The notes under the pieces are model-generated. The model saw only the letters and a list, made by a program, of their open reading frames with translations, did no database searches and was not told the origin of the DNA. Made by a program: the position numbers and the translations under genes. Of a stretch of DNA of 64,000 nucleotides, positions 1-8,321 are shown one piece after another. Location of the stretch: NCBI RefSeq assembly GCF_000015865.1, contig NC_009012.1:124001-188000 (forward strand). Direction: 5' to 3'. The number at the start of each line of letters is the position of its first letter. Position 1 is the stretch's first letter. The DNA is from Acetivibrio thermocellus ATCC 27405 (lineage in GTDB: Bacteria; Bacillota; Clostridia; Acetivibrionales; Acetivibrionaceae).

Positions 1-14
1 GTGAGAAGAAGCCG

Positions 15-2126
15 GTGGACAAGATAAGCGAAAGATACAGGATTATGGTAATCAGTTTTACTTTGATTTTTGCCGTGATTGTAGCTCAATTGGTAAATCT
101 TCAGATTATTAACGGAGAATACTATGATGAACAATCCCAGACCAAACTTTTGGCAGAAAGGGATATTATTGCTCCAAGAGGAAAAATTGTCGACAGGAAC
201 GGAGTACCCATCGCTGTCAATAGAATGGGATATGCCGTAAAAATTGCAAAAACCGGCATGACGGAAAAAGAAAAAAATGAAATGATACTTAAACTTATAA
301 ATATATTTGAAAAAAACGGCGACTCCTATGAAAAGAATTTGAGCAACTATCTTACGTTCAATCCCATAGCTTTTGGTCCGAAAAACCAGTCTGAAGACGC
401 ACTTCAAAGATGGAAAAAAGACATGGTTGTCAAGGCTGATGATATGAAACTTTTAGAAACTCCGGAGGATGTTTTTAAGTATTTCAGGAAGAAATTTTAC
501 ATTGATGACACATATACTGACGAGGAAGCATACAAGATAATGACCATAAAATATGATATGCTTATAAAGGGATATACTGCAACAAATCCTTTGCTTGTTG
601 CCAAGGATGTTAAAGTGGAAACCGTTGCCCAGATAGAGGAAAGGAGTCATGAATTTCCCGGAGTCATTATTGACGTAATTCCCCAGAGAAAATATGTGGA
701 TGCAAGCTCTGTGGCTCATGTGTTGGGGCATATAGGGGTTATCAGCGAAGAGGAATATAAGACCTACAAGGACAATGGCTACACCATGAATGATATGATT
801 GGAAAGGGTGGAATTGAGAAGACTCAGGAAAGTCAGCTTAGAGGTATAAACGGAAAAAAGAGGGTTGAAGTTGACACCAACGGCAGGCTTACGGCGGAAC
901 TGAGCAGTGAACCTGCTATACCCGGTAATGACGTTGTTCTTACAATTGATATGAGACTTCAGAAAGTAGCAATGAAGTCCCTGGAGGAAAATATAGAGAG
1001 AATCAGATCCAAGGCAGATTACAAGAAGAACTTTGGAGATGCTTCTTCGGGAGCGGCTGTTGTCATTGACGTAAACAGCGGAGAGGTGCTCGCCATGGCA
1101 AGCTATCCCAGTTATGACCCGTCTGTATTCCTGGCAGGACCGCAGGACAAGGAGGCACAGAAAACGATAAATGCTCTTTTGACTGATGAAAAGAATAAGC
1201 CTCTGTTCAACCGGGCTATACAGGGAGCATACACTCCCGGATCCACATTCAAGCCGCTGACCAGCATTGCAGGACTCGAAACAGGCGCAATTACTCCGCA
1301 GAACAGTTATATTACTGACAGAGGAACTCATGTAATAGGGGGCTGGACATTCAAGTGTATGGAGTATCCGACTTACGGTCATGGGACAATCGACGTCGTA
1401 AAGGCTTTGGCTACTTCCTGCAATATTTACTTTCATGAGCTTGGAGTAAAGGTCGGAATTGACAATATAGATTTGTGGGCGAAAAGATTTGGACTGGGTG
1501 AGTATACTGGTATTGAGCTGCCCTGGGAGAATAAAGGAATCAGAGCGAACAGACAAACCAAAAAGGAACTCAGGAATGATGAGTGGAGACCTGCGGATAC
1601 AGCCCAGACGGCAATAGGGCAATTTGACAATGCTTTTACTCCGATTCAGCTGGCAAATTACGTTAGCACATTGGCAAACGGAGGAAAGAAATACAAACCA
1701 CATATAGTAAAAGAAATACGTAAATATGACGGTTCAACGGTATTAAAAAGCGAACCTGAGTATGAGCAGCTGCCTATAAAAGAGGAGACAATGAAGATAG
1801 TTCATGAAGGAATGGTGGCTGTTGCCAATACGGAAGACGGAACGGTAAATCAGCTTTTTTCCGATTTTCCTTTTAAAGTGGCGGGAAAAACCGGTACTCC
1901 CGAGACAGGACTTGAGCATCTGGGACAGTCATCGAACGGTGTCTTTATTGCATATGCTCCGGCCGACAATCCACAGGTTGCCGTGGCAGTGGTAATAGAG
2001 CACGGTGTCTGGGGTTCGGAGGTTGCACCTGTAGCCAAGGACATATTGCGAGAATATTTCGGTATGAACAATGACAGTCTGCCAAAAGATCAGATTGTTG
2101 TTGATAAACCAAGTTTTACGCGCTAG
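15..2126 (+). CDS. mrdA: Penicillin-binding protein 2 (elongation-specific transpeptidase)
   Basis: This is a class B penicillin-binding protein of 703 residues that cross-links peptidoglycan during side-wall elongation. A short cytoplasmic tail leads into one membrane anchor (about residues 10-30). The PBP dimerisation region follows, with the PRGKIVDRNG signature near residue 55. The C-terminal transpeptidase domain has all three active-site motifs: STFK with nucleophile Ser410, SCN at 468-470 and KTG at 625-627. The start used is GTG at 15. The frame stays open to the window edge, so the true start could lie a few codons upstream. It precedes minCDE, as in the mreBCD-PBP2-min clusters of other Firmicutes; mreD is presumably just outside the window. 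Confidence 0.93.
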   Translation: MDKISERYRIMVISFTLIFAVIVAQLVNLQIINGEYYDEQSQTKLLAERDIIAPRGKIVDRNGVPIAVNRMGYAVKIAKTGMTEKEKNEMILKLINIFEKNGDSYEKNLSNYLTFNPIAFGPKNQSEDALQRWKKDMVVKADDMKLLETPEDVFKYFRKKFYIDDTYTDEEAYKIMTIKYDMLIKGYTATNPLLVAKDVKVETVAQIEERSHEFPGVIIDVIPQRKYVDASSVAHVLGHIGVISEEEYKTYKDNGYTMNDMIGKGGIEKTQESQLRGINGKKRVEVDTNGRLTAELSSEPAIPGNDVVLTIDMRLQKVAMKSLEENIERIRSKADYKKNFGDASSGAAVVIDVNSGEVLAMASYPSYDPSVFLAGPQDKEAQKTINALLTDEKNKPLFNRAIQGAYTPGSTFKPLTSIAGLETGAITPQNSYITDRGTHVIGGWTFKCMEYPTYGHGTIDVVKALATSCNIYFHELGVKVGIDNIDLWAKRFGLGEYTGIELPWENKGIRANRQTKKELRNDEWRPADTAQTAIGQFDNAFTPIQLANYVSTLANGGKKYKPHIVKEIRKYDGSTVLKSEPEYEQLPIKEETMKIVHEGMVAVANTEDGTVNQLFSDFPFKVAGKTGTPETGLEHLGQSSNGVFIAYAPADNPQVAVAVVIEHGVWGSEVAPVAKDILREYFGMNNDSLPKDQIVVDKPSFTR

Positions 2127-2191
2127 TTTGTGTATTCAGCGTGCAATGTGTATAAAAGAGATAAACTGACGGATATTGGAGGTTGCTTTTG

Positions 2192-2875
2192 ATGAGTGAA
2201 GGTAGTGTTATTTTTAAGGGGTCATTAAACGGGCTTACTATTATAATGAAGGAAGAAGAGGATTATGATTCGATACTTAAGCAGATTGAAGACAAAATAG
2301 CCTCATCCGGAAGGTTTTTCAAAGGAGCAATCCTTTCTGTTAAATACAGGGGAAAAAAGCTTACCGAAGAACAGGAAAGAAAGCTTTTTGAATTATTGAG
2401 GGACAAAAGCGGGGCGAAAATAAAAAGCCTTGAGGAGGACACGGAAGAGCCCGTAAAACCTGAACCCGTGCAGCAGCAGCCAAGATTTCGCTCCAAAATC
2501 AGAATGAGCAACTTTTATTTCAAGGGATTGGAGGAAGGTATTACAAAATTTCACAGAGGTACTGTGCGTTCAGGGCAATTGGTGAGCTTTGACGGAAATC
2601 TTGTGATAATCGGCGATGTAAACCCCGGCGGTGAGGTTTGTGCAACCGGACATGTCATTGTTATGGGATCGCTTCGCGGCATGGTTCATGCAGGGGCAAA
2701 CGGAAACAGGGAAGCTTTGGTAGTTGCTCTGAATTTGCAACCGACCCAGCTTAGAATAGCTGATGTAATTACCCGGCCTCCGGACGAGAAGGAAACTGTT
2801 GGGCAATTTTTCCCCGAATTGGCATATATCAAGGATGGCATGGTATATATCGAAAGATATTTGCCTGCAAGATGA
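2192..2875 (+). CDS. minC: Septum site-determining protein MinC
   Basis: MinC is the inhibitor of FtsZ ring assembly that keeps division away from the poles; it works with MinD. The 227-residue protein has an N-terminal FtsZ-inhibitory domain (about 1-100), a short proline- and glutamine-rich linker, and a C-terminal beta-helix domain with the GDVNPGGEV and GSLRG elements that mediate dimerisation and MinD contact. ATG at 2192 is chosen because GGAGG at 2178-2182 sits 9 bases upstream. A TTG nine bases earlier abuts the same ribosome site and is unlikely. It lies 65 bases behind mrdA and probably shares that transcript, while minD has its own promoter. Confidence 0.93.
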   Translation: MSEGSVIFKGSLNGLTIIMKEEEDYDSILKQIEDKIASSGRFFKGAILSVKYRGKKLTEEQERKLFELLRDKSGAKIKSLEEDTEEPVKPEPVQQQPRFRSKIRMSNFYFKGLEEGITKFHRGTVRSGQLVSFDGNLVIIGDVNPGGEVCATGHVIVMGSLRGMVHAGANGNREALVVALNLQPTQLRIADVITRPPDEKETVGQFFPELAYIKDGMVYIERYLPAR

Positions 2876-2929
2876 AGCAAGGACAATTTAGAAGCATGCA
2901 TAATATACTTTATATGTAAAAATGAAGAA

Positions 2930-2958
2930 TTGACAAATCAGTAAAAGAAATATATAGT
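2930..2958 (+). promoter_or_regulatory. Sigma-A-type promoter for minDE
   Basis: TTGACA at 2930-2935 and TATAGT at 2953-2958 are separated by 17 bases. They lie about 130 bases upstream of minD in the 214-base minC-minD spacer, which suggests that minD and minE can be transcribed independently of the upstream cell-wall genes. Confidence 0.6.
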
Positions 2959-3089
2959 TTAATTAAGAGTTTAAAAGGATTTTGCCTTAAAAAGGGATTT
3001 TGGTGTTGACACGCCGTTACAAATATATGTTTAAGGAGGAAATATATCTGTTAACCGTACGAAATTGATTATACTTAGGAGGAATATAT

Positions 3090-3890
3090 ATGAGCGAGGT
3101 CATTGTAATAACTTCCGGTAAAGGTGGAGTGGGAAAAACCACAACTACCGCGAATATCGGAACGGGATTGGCACTTCAGGGAAAAAAGGTGGTTTTAATC
3201 GATACTGATATAGGACTTAGAAATCTTGACGTTGTCATGGGTTTGGAGAACAGGATAGTTTACGACCTGGTGGATGTGGTTGAAGGTACCTGCAGAATTA
3301 AGCAGGCTTTAATAAAAGACAAGCGTTTCGAAGGGTTGTATCTTCTTCCGGCGGCGCAGACAAGGGACAAGACTGCCGTAAATCCCGAGGGCATGATAAA
3401 ATTGTGCGAAGAACTGAGAAAGGATTTTGATTATATTCTTATAGACTGTCCCGCAGGGATAGAGCAGGGATTTAAAAATGCGATAGCCGGAGCGGACAGG
3501 GCAATAGTTGTTACCACTCCGGAAGTTTCTGCCGTAAGAGATGCGGACAGGATAATTGGGCTTTTGGAGGCAAATGAACTTAAAAATCCAAAGCTTCTTA
3601 TAAACAGGGTAAGGCAGGACATGGTAAAGCGCGGCGATATGATGTCGATAGATGATATAATAGATATTCTTGCAATAGATCTTATCGGAGTCGTTCCCGA
3701 TGATGAAAAAATCATTGTTTCCACAAACAAGGGAGAGCCAGCGGTTACAGACAATAAATCCGCAGCCGGAGCGGCTTACAGAGCAATTACAAGAAGAATA
3801 ATGGGCGAGGATGTTCCTTTGCTTAATTTGGGCTCTGAAGACGGTTTTATGTTTAAAATCAAAAAGTTGTTTGGGTTAAAAGTAAATTGA
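3090..3890 (+). CDS. minD: Septum site-determining ATPase MinD
   Basis: MinD is the membrane-associated ParA-type ATPase that recruits MinC and is stimulated by MinE. The 266-residue protein opens with the deviant Walker A motif GKGGVGKTT (about residues 10-18) and has the switch-I-like DTDIGLRNLD segment and the DCPAG Walker B region. Its C-terminus (FMFKIKKLFGL) is the amphipathic membrane-targeting helix. AGGAGG precedes ATG 3090. A second, nearly duplicated ribosome site (AAGGAGG plus ATATAT) lies about 40 bases earlier in front of a CTG-led six-codon frame. minE begins 13 bases after the stop codon. Confidence 0.96.
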   Translation: MSEVIVITSGKGGVGKTTTTANIGTGLALQGKKVVLIDTDIGLRNLDVVMGLENRIVYDLVDVVEGTCRIKQALIKDKRFEGLYLLPAAQTRDKTAVNPEGMIKLCEELRKDFDYILIDCPAGIEQGFKNAIAGADRAIVVTTPEVSAVRDADRIIGLLEANELKNPKLLINRVRQDMVKRGDMMSIDDIIDILAIDLIGVVPDDEKIIVSTNKGEPAVTDNKSAAGAAYRAITRRIMGEDVPLLNLGSEDGFMFKIKKLFGLKVN

Positions 3891-3903
3891 GAGGATGAGA
3901 CCT

Positions 3904-4188
3904 ATGTTACTGGATTTATCAAAAATATTTGGCAAATCCAAAAATTCAAAGGATCTTGCCAAGGAAAGGCTTAAGCTGGTACTGATTCACGACAGGGCAA
4001 ATGTTTCTCCTCAGTTTTTAGAGATGGTCAAAGGAGAAATTATTAAAGTCATCTCTAATTATATGGATGTGGATGAGGAATCACTGGATATTCAGATGAC
4101 GAGGACAAAAAGCGAAGACGGCAACTCGGTTGTACCTGCGCTGGTAGCGAATATTCCCATTAGAAGTGTCAAAAACAGCGGCAAATAA
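3904..4188 (+). CDS. minE: Cell division topological specificity factor MinE
   Basis: MinE stimulates the MinD ATPase and drives pole-to-pole patterning of the Min system. The 94-residue product has the N-terminal amphipathic LLDLSKIFG segment, the MinD-interacting helix with RLKLVLIHDR (about residues 20-32), and a C-terminal topological-specificity domain. An ATG nine bases upstream (3895) overlaps the GAGAGG ribosome site. ATG 3904 has normal spacing and gives the family N-terminus. Having MinE rather than a DivIVA/MinJ-only arrangement is usual in clostridia. It is co-transcribed with minD. Confidence 0.9.
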   Translation: MLLDLSKIFGKSKNSKDLAKERLKLVLIHDRANVSPQFLEMVKGEIIKVISNYMDVDEESLDIQMTRTKSEDGNSVVPALVANIPIRSVKNSGK

Positions 4189-4208
4189 AATATAATCGGT
4201 GAATTCTT

Positions 4209-4604
4209 ATGAATATTGCGTTAATTGCTCATGACAAGAAGAAAGAATTAATGGCTTCATTTTGTATTGCCTACAGGAGTATATTGAAAAATCATACTCT
4301 TTTTGCGACGGGTACAACGGGGGCAATTATAGTTGAGGCAACCGGACTCAATGTTCATAGGTTTTTACCTGGGGTGATGGGAGAACAGCAGATTAGTGCC
4401 AGAGCAGCCTATAATGAGTTGGACTTGGTTATTTTCTTCAGAGATCCCATTAGCGCCAAATCTGATGAACCGGATATACATTCTTTATTGAGAGAATGCG
4501 ATATTAATAATATTCCCTTTGCCACAAATTTAGGTACGGCTGAAATGCTTATAAAAGGTCTTGAAAGAGGCGACCTTGACTGGAGAGAACTTATTAAGAA
4601 ATAA
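4209..4604 (+). CDS. mgsA: Methylglyoxal synthase
   Basis: This enzyme converts dihydroxyacetone phosphate to methylglyoxal and phosphate, a bypass that relieves phosphate limitation or excess sugar phosphate. The 131-residue length is normal for the family. Signature segments are visible: the ALIAHDKKK start, the phosphate-binding TGTTG near residue 37, GGAI-like strands, and FFRDP around residue 75, which carries a catalytic Asp. It starts 20 bases after minE without an obvious separate promoter, so it is probably the last gene of the min operon. It is converged on by the UPF0180 gene. Confidence 0.93.
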   Translation: MNIALIAHDKKKELMASFCIAYRSILKNHTLFATGTTGAIIVEATGLNVHRFLPGVMGEQQISARAAYNELDLVIFFRDPISAKSDEPDIHSLLRECDINNIPFATNLGTAEMLIKGLERGDLDWRELIKK

Positions 4605-4616
4605 AATGGCAATAAA

Positions 4617-4647
4617 AAGGACTCCGGCGCAAAAAAGCCGGGTCCTT
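4617..4647 (-). terminator. Rho-independent terminator of the UPF0180 gene
   Basis: A stem AAGGAC-CCGGC pairs with GCCGGGTCCTT around a loop of A residues. Read on the minus strand, the stem is followed by a run of T residues, so it terminates the minus-strand UPF0180 gene. The plus side lacks a T run, so it may only weakly stop mgsA transcripts. Confidence 0.7.
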
Positions 4648-4661
4648 ACGGTGTTTGCTCT

Positions 4662-4925
4662 CTATTCAAGTCTTGCCTCAAGCTCATCATACACTTCTTC
4701 CGGTGTCATTCCGGAAGCATCTATGATAATTGCATCTGTTTCAGTATCTTCAATTCCAAGCATGTTTGAATCCAAACCTGATACAACGAAAGCGTCAAAC
4801 TCGTCAACAAGACTTGATATTTCTTCTGCATCTGTAAAATTAATATTTTCAACTTCATATCCTCTTTCGGACAAAAACTCTTCTATAGGCGTAAGATTTT
4901 CTTCCACTGCGACTCTGGGTTTCAA
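4662..4925 (-). CDS. UPF0180 (YkuS-like) small protein
   Basis: This 87-residue protein resembles the UPF0180/YkuS family of Firmicutes: an N-terminal AVEENLTPIEEFL helix, a GYEV strand, the conserved central segment VVSGLDSNMLGI, and a C-terminal TPEEVYDELE helix. Its function is unknown. The start is TTG at 4925, preceded by GGAGGTGG with good spacing on the minus strand. It lies alone between mgsA and spoIVFA and is divergent from the latter. The assignment to the family is confident; nothing in the sequence indicates a biochemical role. Confidence 0.85.
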   Translation of the reverse strand: MKPRVAVEENLTPIEEFLSERGYEVENINFTDAEEISSLVDEFDAFVVSGLDSNMLGIEDTETDAIIIDASGMTPEEVYDELEARLE

Positions 4926-5088
4926 AATTCCACCTCCCGGTTAATTAAATTGCTTGTTTTCTTGATGTTCGGAAGCAGCGTCATTTAATATTATTTCAAG
5001 CGAATTGCTAATTATAATTGGAAAATTAATTCACTTTCGATTTATTGTAATATTCTTAAAACAAATCAAATATAATCAAAATATAAAA

Positions 5089-5115
5089 ATACTGACAGCT
5101 CATCTTACATACATT
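5089..5115 (+). promoter_or_regulatory. Sigma-E-type promoter for spoIVFA-spoIVFB
   Basis: The -10 CATACATT at 5108-5115 matches the sporulation sigma-E consensus (CATACAnT) exactly. A -35 ATACT (consensus ATATT) lies 14 bases upstream at 5089-5093, which is the correct spacing. The TTG at 5114 therefore lies inside the -10 element, so translation must begin further downstream. Confidence 0.65.
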
Positions 5116-5155
5116 GTTAAAAAATATTAAAAAACTTTACGGGGATGTGTTTGCC

Positions 5156-6031
5156 GTGGACGATATTGTTTACAGACAAAGATACCCAAGATATAATGTC
5201 CAACAAAGTCTGAGAAGAACAAGGAAGAGCAAAAGAAAACGGGGAAGCGGGGAAAGACTTAACCTCGTTCAAAAGTTTGTGATACAAACTGTCGTATGTG
5301 TCGTTGTTCTTTTGACGGCTGTACTCATTAAAAATATTAATTCACCAATTACCAATTACTGCAAAGACAAAATAAAGGGAATCCTGTCCTATAATATTGA
5401 CATTAACAGTGTATTCGGGAAAATTGACAGTTTTTTGGCAAGTGCCGGGAATAATAAAAGTGTTATCAAAGAAGATGAGAGCGTTGAAGATGTTGTTGAG
5501 AATGTTAACGAGAAGTCAGGTTCGCAAAAAGATGCTTTAGAGAGTGAAAATCCGGCTGAAGAAGAAGGCACATATGTCAAATCCGCTGAAACCGTCTTGA
5601 CAGACAATGAAACAGAAAACCAGGAAGATTTGCCGAATTCATTTATTATTCCTGTGGGCGGAATAATAGGAGCGTTGTACGGTGAAAGAGTTTACACGCC
5701 TGAAGGAACGGAAGAGATTCACCAGGGAATTGATATAAAGGCTTTGAAAGGTACTCCTGTAAAAGCTGCGGCGGAAGGTGAAGTAATAGAGGCCGGGGAA
5801 AACCAAATATACGGAAAATACATAAAAATCAAGCACGGGGAAGATATAATATCTCTTTACGCCCATTGTTCGGACCTTTTGGTAAGCAAAGGACAGAACG
5901 TAAAAAAAGGCGAGACGGTTGCAAAAGTGGGAAATACGGGTACTTCCCAGGAACCTCATCTTCATTTTGAAGTATGGGAAAAGGGGACACCCGTAAATCC
6001 TCTGGATTACATCCAGTCTCCTTCAAATTAG
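5156..6031 (+). CDS. spoIVFA: Stage IV sporulation protein FA-like, LytM/M23 domain membrane protein
   Basis: This is a membrane-anchored M23 (LytM) protein that by position is SpoIVFA, the regulator of the SpoIVFB protease in the outer forespore membrane. A basic N-terminal region precedes one membrane segment (about 41-58). An acidic low-complexity linker and a C-terminal LytM domain follow. All expected zinc and catalytic positions are present: His189 and Asp193 in HQGID, His237 in YAH, and His268/His270 in HLH. Peptidase activity is therefore not excluded. GTG 5156 is preferred because GGGGATG precedes it and the upstream TTG 5114 falls inside the sigma-E -10 element. GTG 5147 is possible. 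spoIVFB follows. Confidence 0.82.
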   Translation: MDDIVYRQRYPRYNVQQSLRRTRKSKRKRGSGERLNLVQKFVIQTVVCVVVLLTAVLIKNINSPITNYCKDKIKGILSYNIDINSVFGKIDSFLASAGNNKSVIKEDESVEDVVENVNEKSGSQKDALESENPAEEEGTYVKSAETVLTDNETENQEDLPNSFIIPVGGIIGALYGERVYTPEGTEEIHQGIDIKALKGTPVKAAAEGEVIEAGENQIYGKYIKIKHGEDIISLYAHCSDLLVSKGQNVKKGETVAKVGNTGTSQEPHLHFEVWEKGTPVNPLDYIQSPSN

Positions 6032-6090
6032 GACTTAGGTATGGTTATAGGATATAAATTAAATAATAAATAGGAAATGGGGATAATCAT

Positions 6091-6972
6091 ATTTTTGTCA
6101 AAATTATAAAAAGGCCGTTTGAAGTTGAAATTGACCCTGTTTTTGCGGTATTGGCCGCAATAATGTATTACCACAATTATTTAATGGAATATTTATTAAT
6201 TTTTTTTTCTATGGCAATTCACGAAACGGCTCACATTGTTGCGGCGGCAGTGCAAAAAAGAATACTTGTTTCGGTTAGGATTACAGCTTTAGGGTTAAAT
6301 GCCGTCATAAAAGAAAAACATGATGTTGATGCAAATCGTTTTTTAATAAACATCAGCGGGCCATGTGCAAATATTTTAATGTTTTTTATTTGTATTATAA
6401 TTAAAACGTATTATTTTAACGCCGGTTATAATATGCGTTTTTTTATCTATGCCAATATATGTCTTGCTTTATTTAACATGCTTCCGATTCTGCCTTTGGA
6501 CGGCGGAAGGATTCTAAAAGACGTTCTTGTTTCAAAAATGGGTCTTGTCAGGGGATGCAAATATACAAGAAGACTGTCTTTGATATTTTCGGCTTTGCTT
6601 TTGGTTCTTGGAATTTTTCAATATATAATAAGTAAATATAATTTCAGCATACTTTTAATTGCCGGATATATGTTATATTTCCAAAAAAGCGACAGACCGG
6701 AGGAGATATTAATGAATATCAGAAACCTCTTGTTTAAACGTTCAAGGTTTTTAAAGAAAGGAGTTTATCCGGGGAGGGAATTGGTGGTATTGGAATCCAC
6801 CCGTTTGGGGGAGTTGATAAAAAGCATGGATTTTGACAGGTTTCATATTATATATGTTGTAAATGAAAACATGCGTGTGGTCAGGGTCTTTACTGAACAG
6901 GAAATTATCGATTATATAATGAAATATAATGCGGATATAAGTTTTAGGGATTTAATGGAAACTGTGGACTGA
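6091..6972 (+). CDS. spoIVFB: Stage IV sporulation protein FB, intramembrane M50 metalloprotease
   Basis: SpoIVFB is the site-2 protease that cleaves pro-sigma-K in the outer forespore membrane. The zinc motif HETAH (His44, His48) lies in a membrane helix, and the second motif NMLPILPLDGGR has Asp137. Several hydrophobic segments follow, then a C-terminal CBS-like half-domain. No ATG, GTG or TTG lies between the in-frame stop at 6067 and TTG 6151, which would delete the conserved FEVEIDPVFAVLAA N-terminus. The AUU at 6091, seven bases after GGGGA, gives the family-length 293-residue protein. An annotation starting at 6151 would be 273 residues. It is transcribed with spoIVFA. Confidence 0.82.
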   Translation: MFVKIIKRPFEVEIDPVFAVLAAIMYYHNYLMEYLLIFFSMAIHETAHIVAAAVQKRILVSVRITALGLNAVIKEKHDVDANRFLINISGPCANILMFFICIIIKTYYFNAGYNMRFFIYANICLALFNMLPILPLDGGRILKDVLVSKMGLVRGCKYTRRLSLIFSALLLVLGIFQYIISKYNFSILLIAGYMLYFQKSDRPEEILMNIRNLLFKRSRFLKKGVYPGRELVVLESTRLGELIKSMDFDRFHIIYVVNENMRVVRVFTEQEIIDYIMKYNADISFRDLMETVD

Positions 6973-6990
6973 CGGAAAATGATATACAAG

Positions 6991-7031
6991 AAAGGGCATA
7001 TACAAGATAGTTTATATGTATATACCCCTTT
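6991..7031. terminator. Bidirectional terminator between spoIVFB and metF
   Basis: An imperfect stem (AAAGGG-ATATAC pairing with GTATAT-CCCCTTT) lies between the two convergent genes. Its arms end in A and T runs on both strands, so it can serve both. Confidence 0.6.
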
Positions 7032-7035
7032 AAAA

Positions 7036-7911
7036 CTATTTTAACAATCCTATATTTGTAAGAATTTCCCTGGTGGATTTGGGTCTGTTCATTGTAAGAA
7101 GATGTATGCCGTCCACACCGTTGTCAATCAAATCGCGTATTTGATTGCTGGCGTACTCGATGCCCGCCTTGCGCATGTCCTCGTCGTTATCGCCGTATTT
7201 GTCCATCATTATTACCAGTTTTGCGGGAATGGATGCACCACAAAGATATGTAATGCGTTTAATCTGGTCGGCTTTAAATATCGGCATTATTCCGGGAGTA
7301 ATGGGACACGTGATACCTATTGAGGCTGTTTTGTCCAGAAAATCGTAGAACAGCCGGTTGTCGAAGAACAACTGTGTTACAAGGAAATCAACCCCGGTGT
7401 CGACTTTTTGCTTAAGATACAAAAGATCATCTTTAAGACGTTTGCTGTTAACATGACCTTCCACGTAAGCTGCGGCGGCTATGCAGAAATCATTTCTGTT
7501 CTGTTTTCTTACATGGGCAATAAGTTCATTTGCATATTTAAAAGCATTATTACTAAAATCAAAATCCGGTTGATTTGCCGGGGGGTCTCCTCTTAAAGCT
7601 AGAATATTCTCAAGGTTGTGTTCGCGCATAGATGTCAGGAGAGCATCTATTTCCTCTTTGGAATGTCCGACGCATGTCAGATGTGCCATACTTTCGATAC
7701 CATACTCGTTTTTAATTTTTGATGCGATCTCAATGGTTCTGTCTTTTGCGCTTCCTCCGGCTCCGTATGTAACACTGATAAAGTCAGGCTTTAATTCCTT
7801 GAACTGTTCCAAAGTTCCGAATATGGACTCGATGGGAGTATCAAGCTTTGGAGGAAAGATTTCGAAGGATATAACCGGTTTCTTTTTTTTGAACAAATCT
7901 ACCAGATTCAT
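7036..7911 (-). CDS. metF: Methylenetetrahydrofolate reductase
   Basis: The enzyme reduces 5,10-methylene-THF to 5-methyl-THF using FAD, feeding methionine synthesis. The 291-residue TIM-barrel protein has the family motifs FEIFPPK (about 16-22), SVTYGAGGS (about 46-54), AHLTCVGHS and LRGDPP (about 105-110). It also has the C-terminal PGIMPI segment. The length fits the bacterial single-domain MetF. GGAGG lies 9 bases upstream of ATG 7911, and a near-consensus promoter lies 66-93 bases upstream. It is monocistronic and opposes its neighbours. Confidence 0.93.
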   Translation of the reverse strand: MNLVDLFKKKKPVISFEIFPPKLDTPIESIFGTLEQFKELKPDFISVTYGAGGSAKDRTIEIASKIKNEYGIESMAHLTCVGHSKEEIDALLTSMREHNLENILALRGDPPANQPDFDFSNNAFKYANELIAHVRKQNRNDFCIAAAAYVEGHVNSKRLKDDLLYLKQKVDTGVDFLVTQLFFDNRLFYDFLDKTASIGITCPITPGIMPIFKADQIKRITYLCGASIPAKLVIMMDKYGDNDEDMRKAGIEYASNQIRDLIDNGVDGIHLLTMNRPKSTREILTNIGLLK

Positions 7912-7976
7912 AACAGGCCTCCTGCAAGAAAGAATCTTGACATTATTATGTTTGGCGTGTAATTATGTTAAAATTT

Positions 7977-8004
7977 ATTATAGCATAGAGTCATGGACTG
8001 TCAA
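7977..8004 (-). promoter_or_regulatory. Near-consensus sigma-A promoter of metF
   Basis: On the minus strand, TTGACA (8004-7999) and TATAAT (7982-7977) are both perfect hexamers with a 16-base spacer. The predicted 5' leader is about 60 bases. I see no S-box riboswitch in it. Confidence 0.8.
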
Positions 8005-8321
8005 GTTTGGGAAAAAGAGATACCTTTTCGGTAACCGATGATATAACTTTTGGCTGAATTAAAAAATAAGTTTTTTAGAGGGCTAATAGTTGCAGTTTTT
8101 ATATATAAAGTTTATAATGCTTTTATAACTGTTGTTTGTTTAATGTTATTTAATACACGGCGGATTTAACAAATGATATGGTTGAAATATGAAAAGATAT
8201 GGGGAATAATGAATAAAGAATTTATTTTTTCATATGATGTATTTAAGTACAAATAGGACCGATAATAACAAACGTATATGACTTTGTCAATTATTTAGGA
8301 TTTGGAGGTAAGGTACGGCTT
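8005..8321. other. AT-rich intergenic region without a recognisable gene
   Basis: This 317-base stretch separates the divergent metF promoter from the next plus-strand gene. It is strongly AT-rich with many stop codons in all frames. I found no RNA gene, repeat or convincing promoter hexamer pair, although the promoter of the downstream membrane-protein and alcohol dehydrogenase pair must lie here. Confidence 0.6.

Noticed and set aside
453-1703. 416-residue open frame on the minus strand
   Set aside because: It lies entirely within mrdA, has the cysteine- and serine-rich composition of an antisense shadow, has no ribosome site and matches no family I know.
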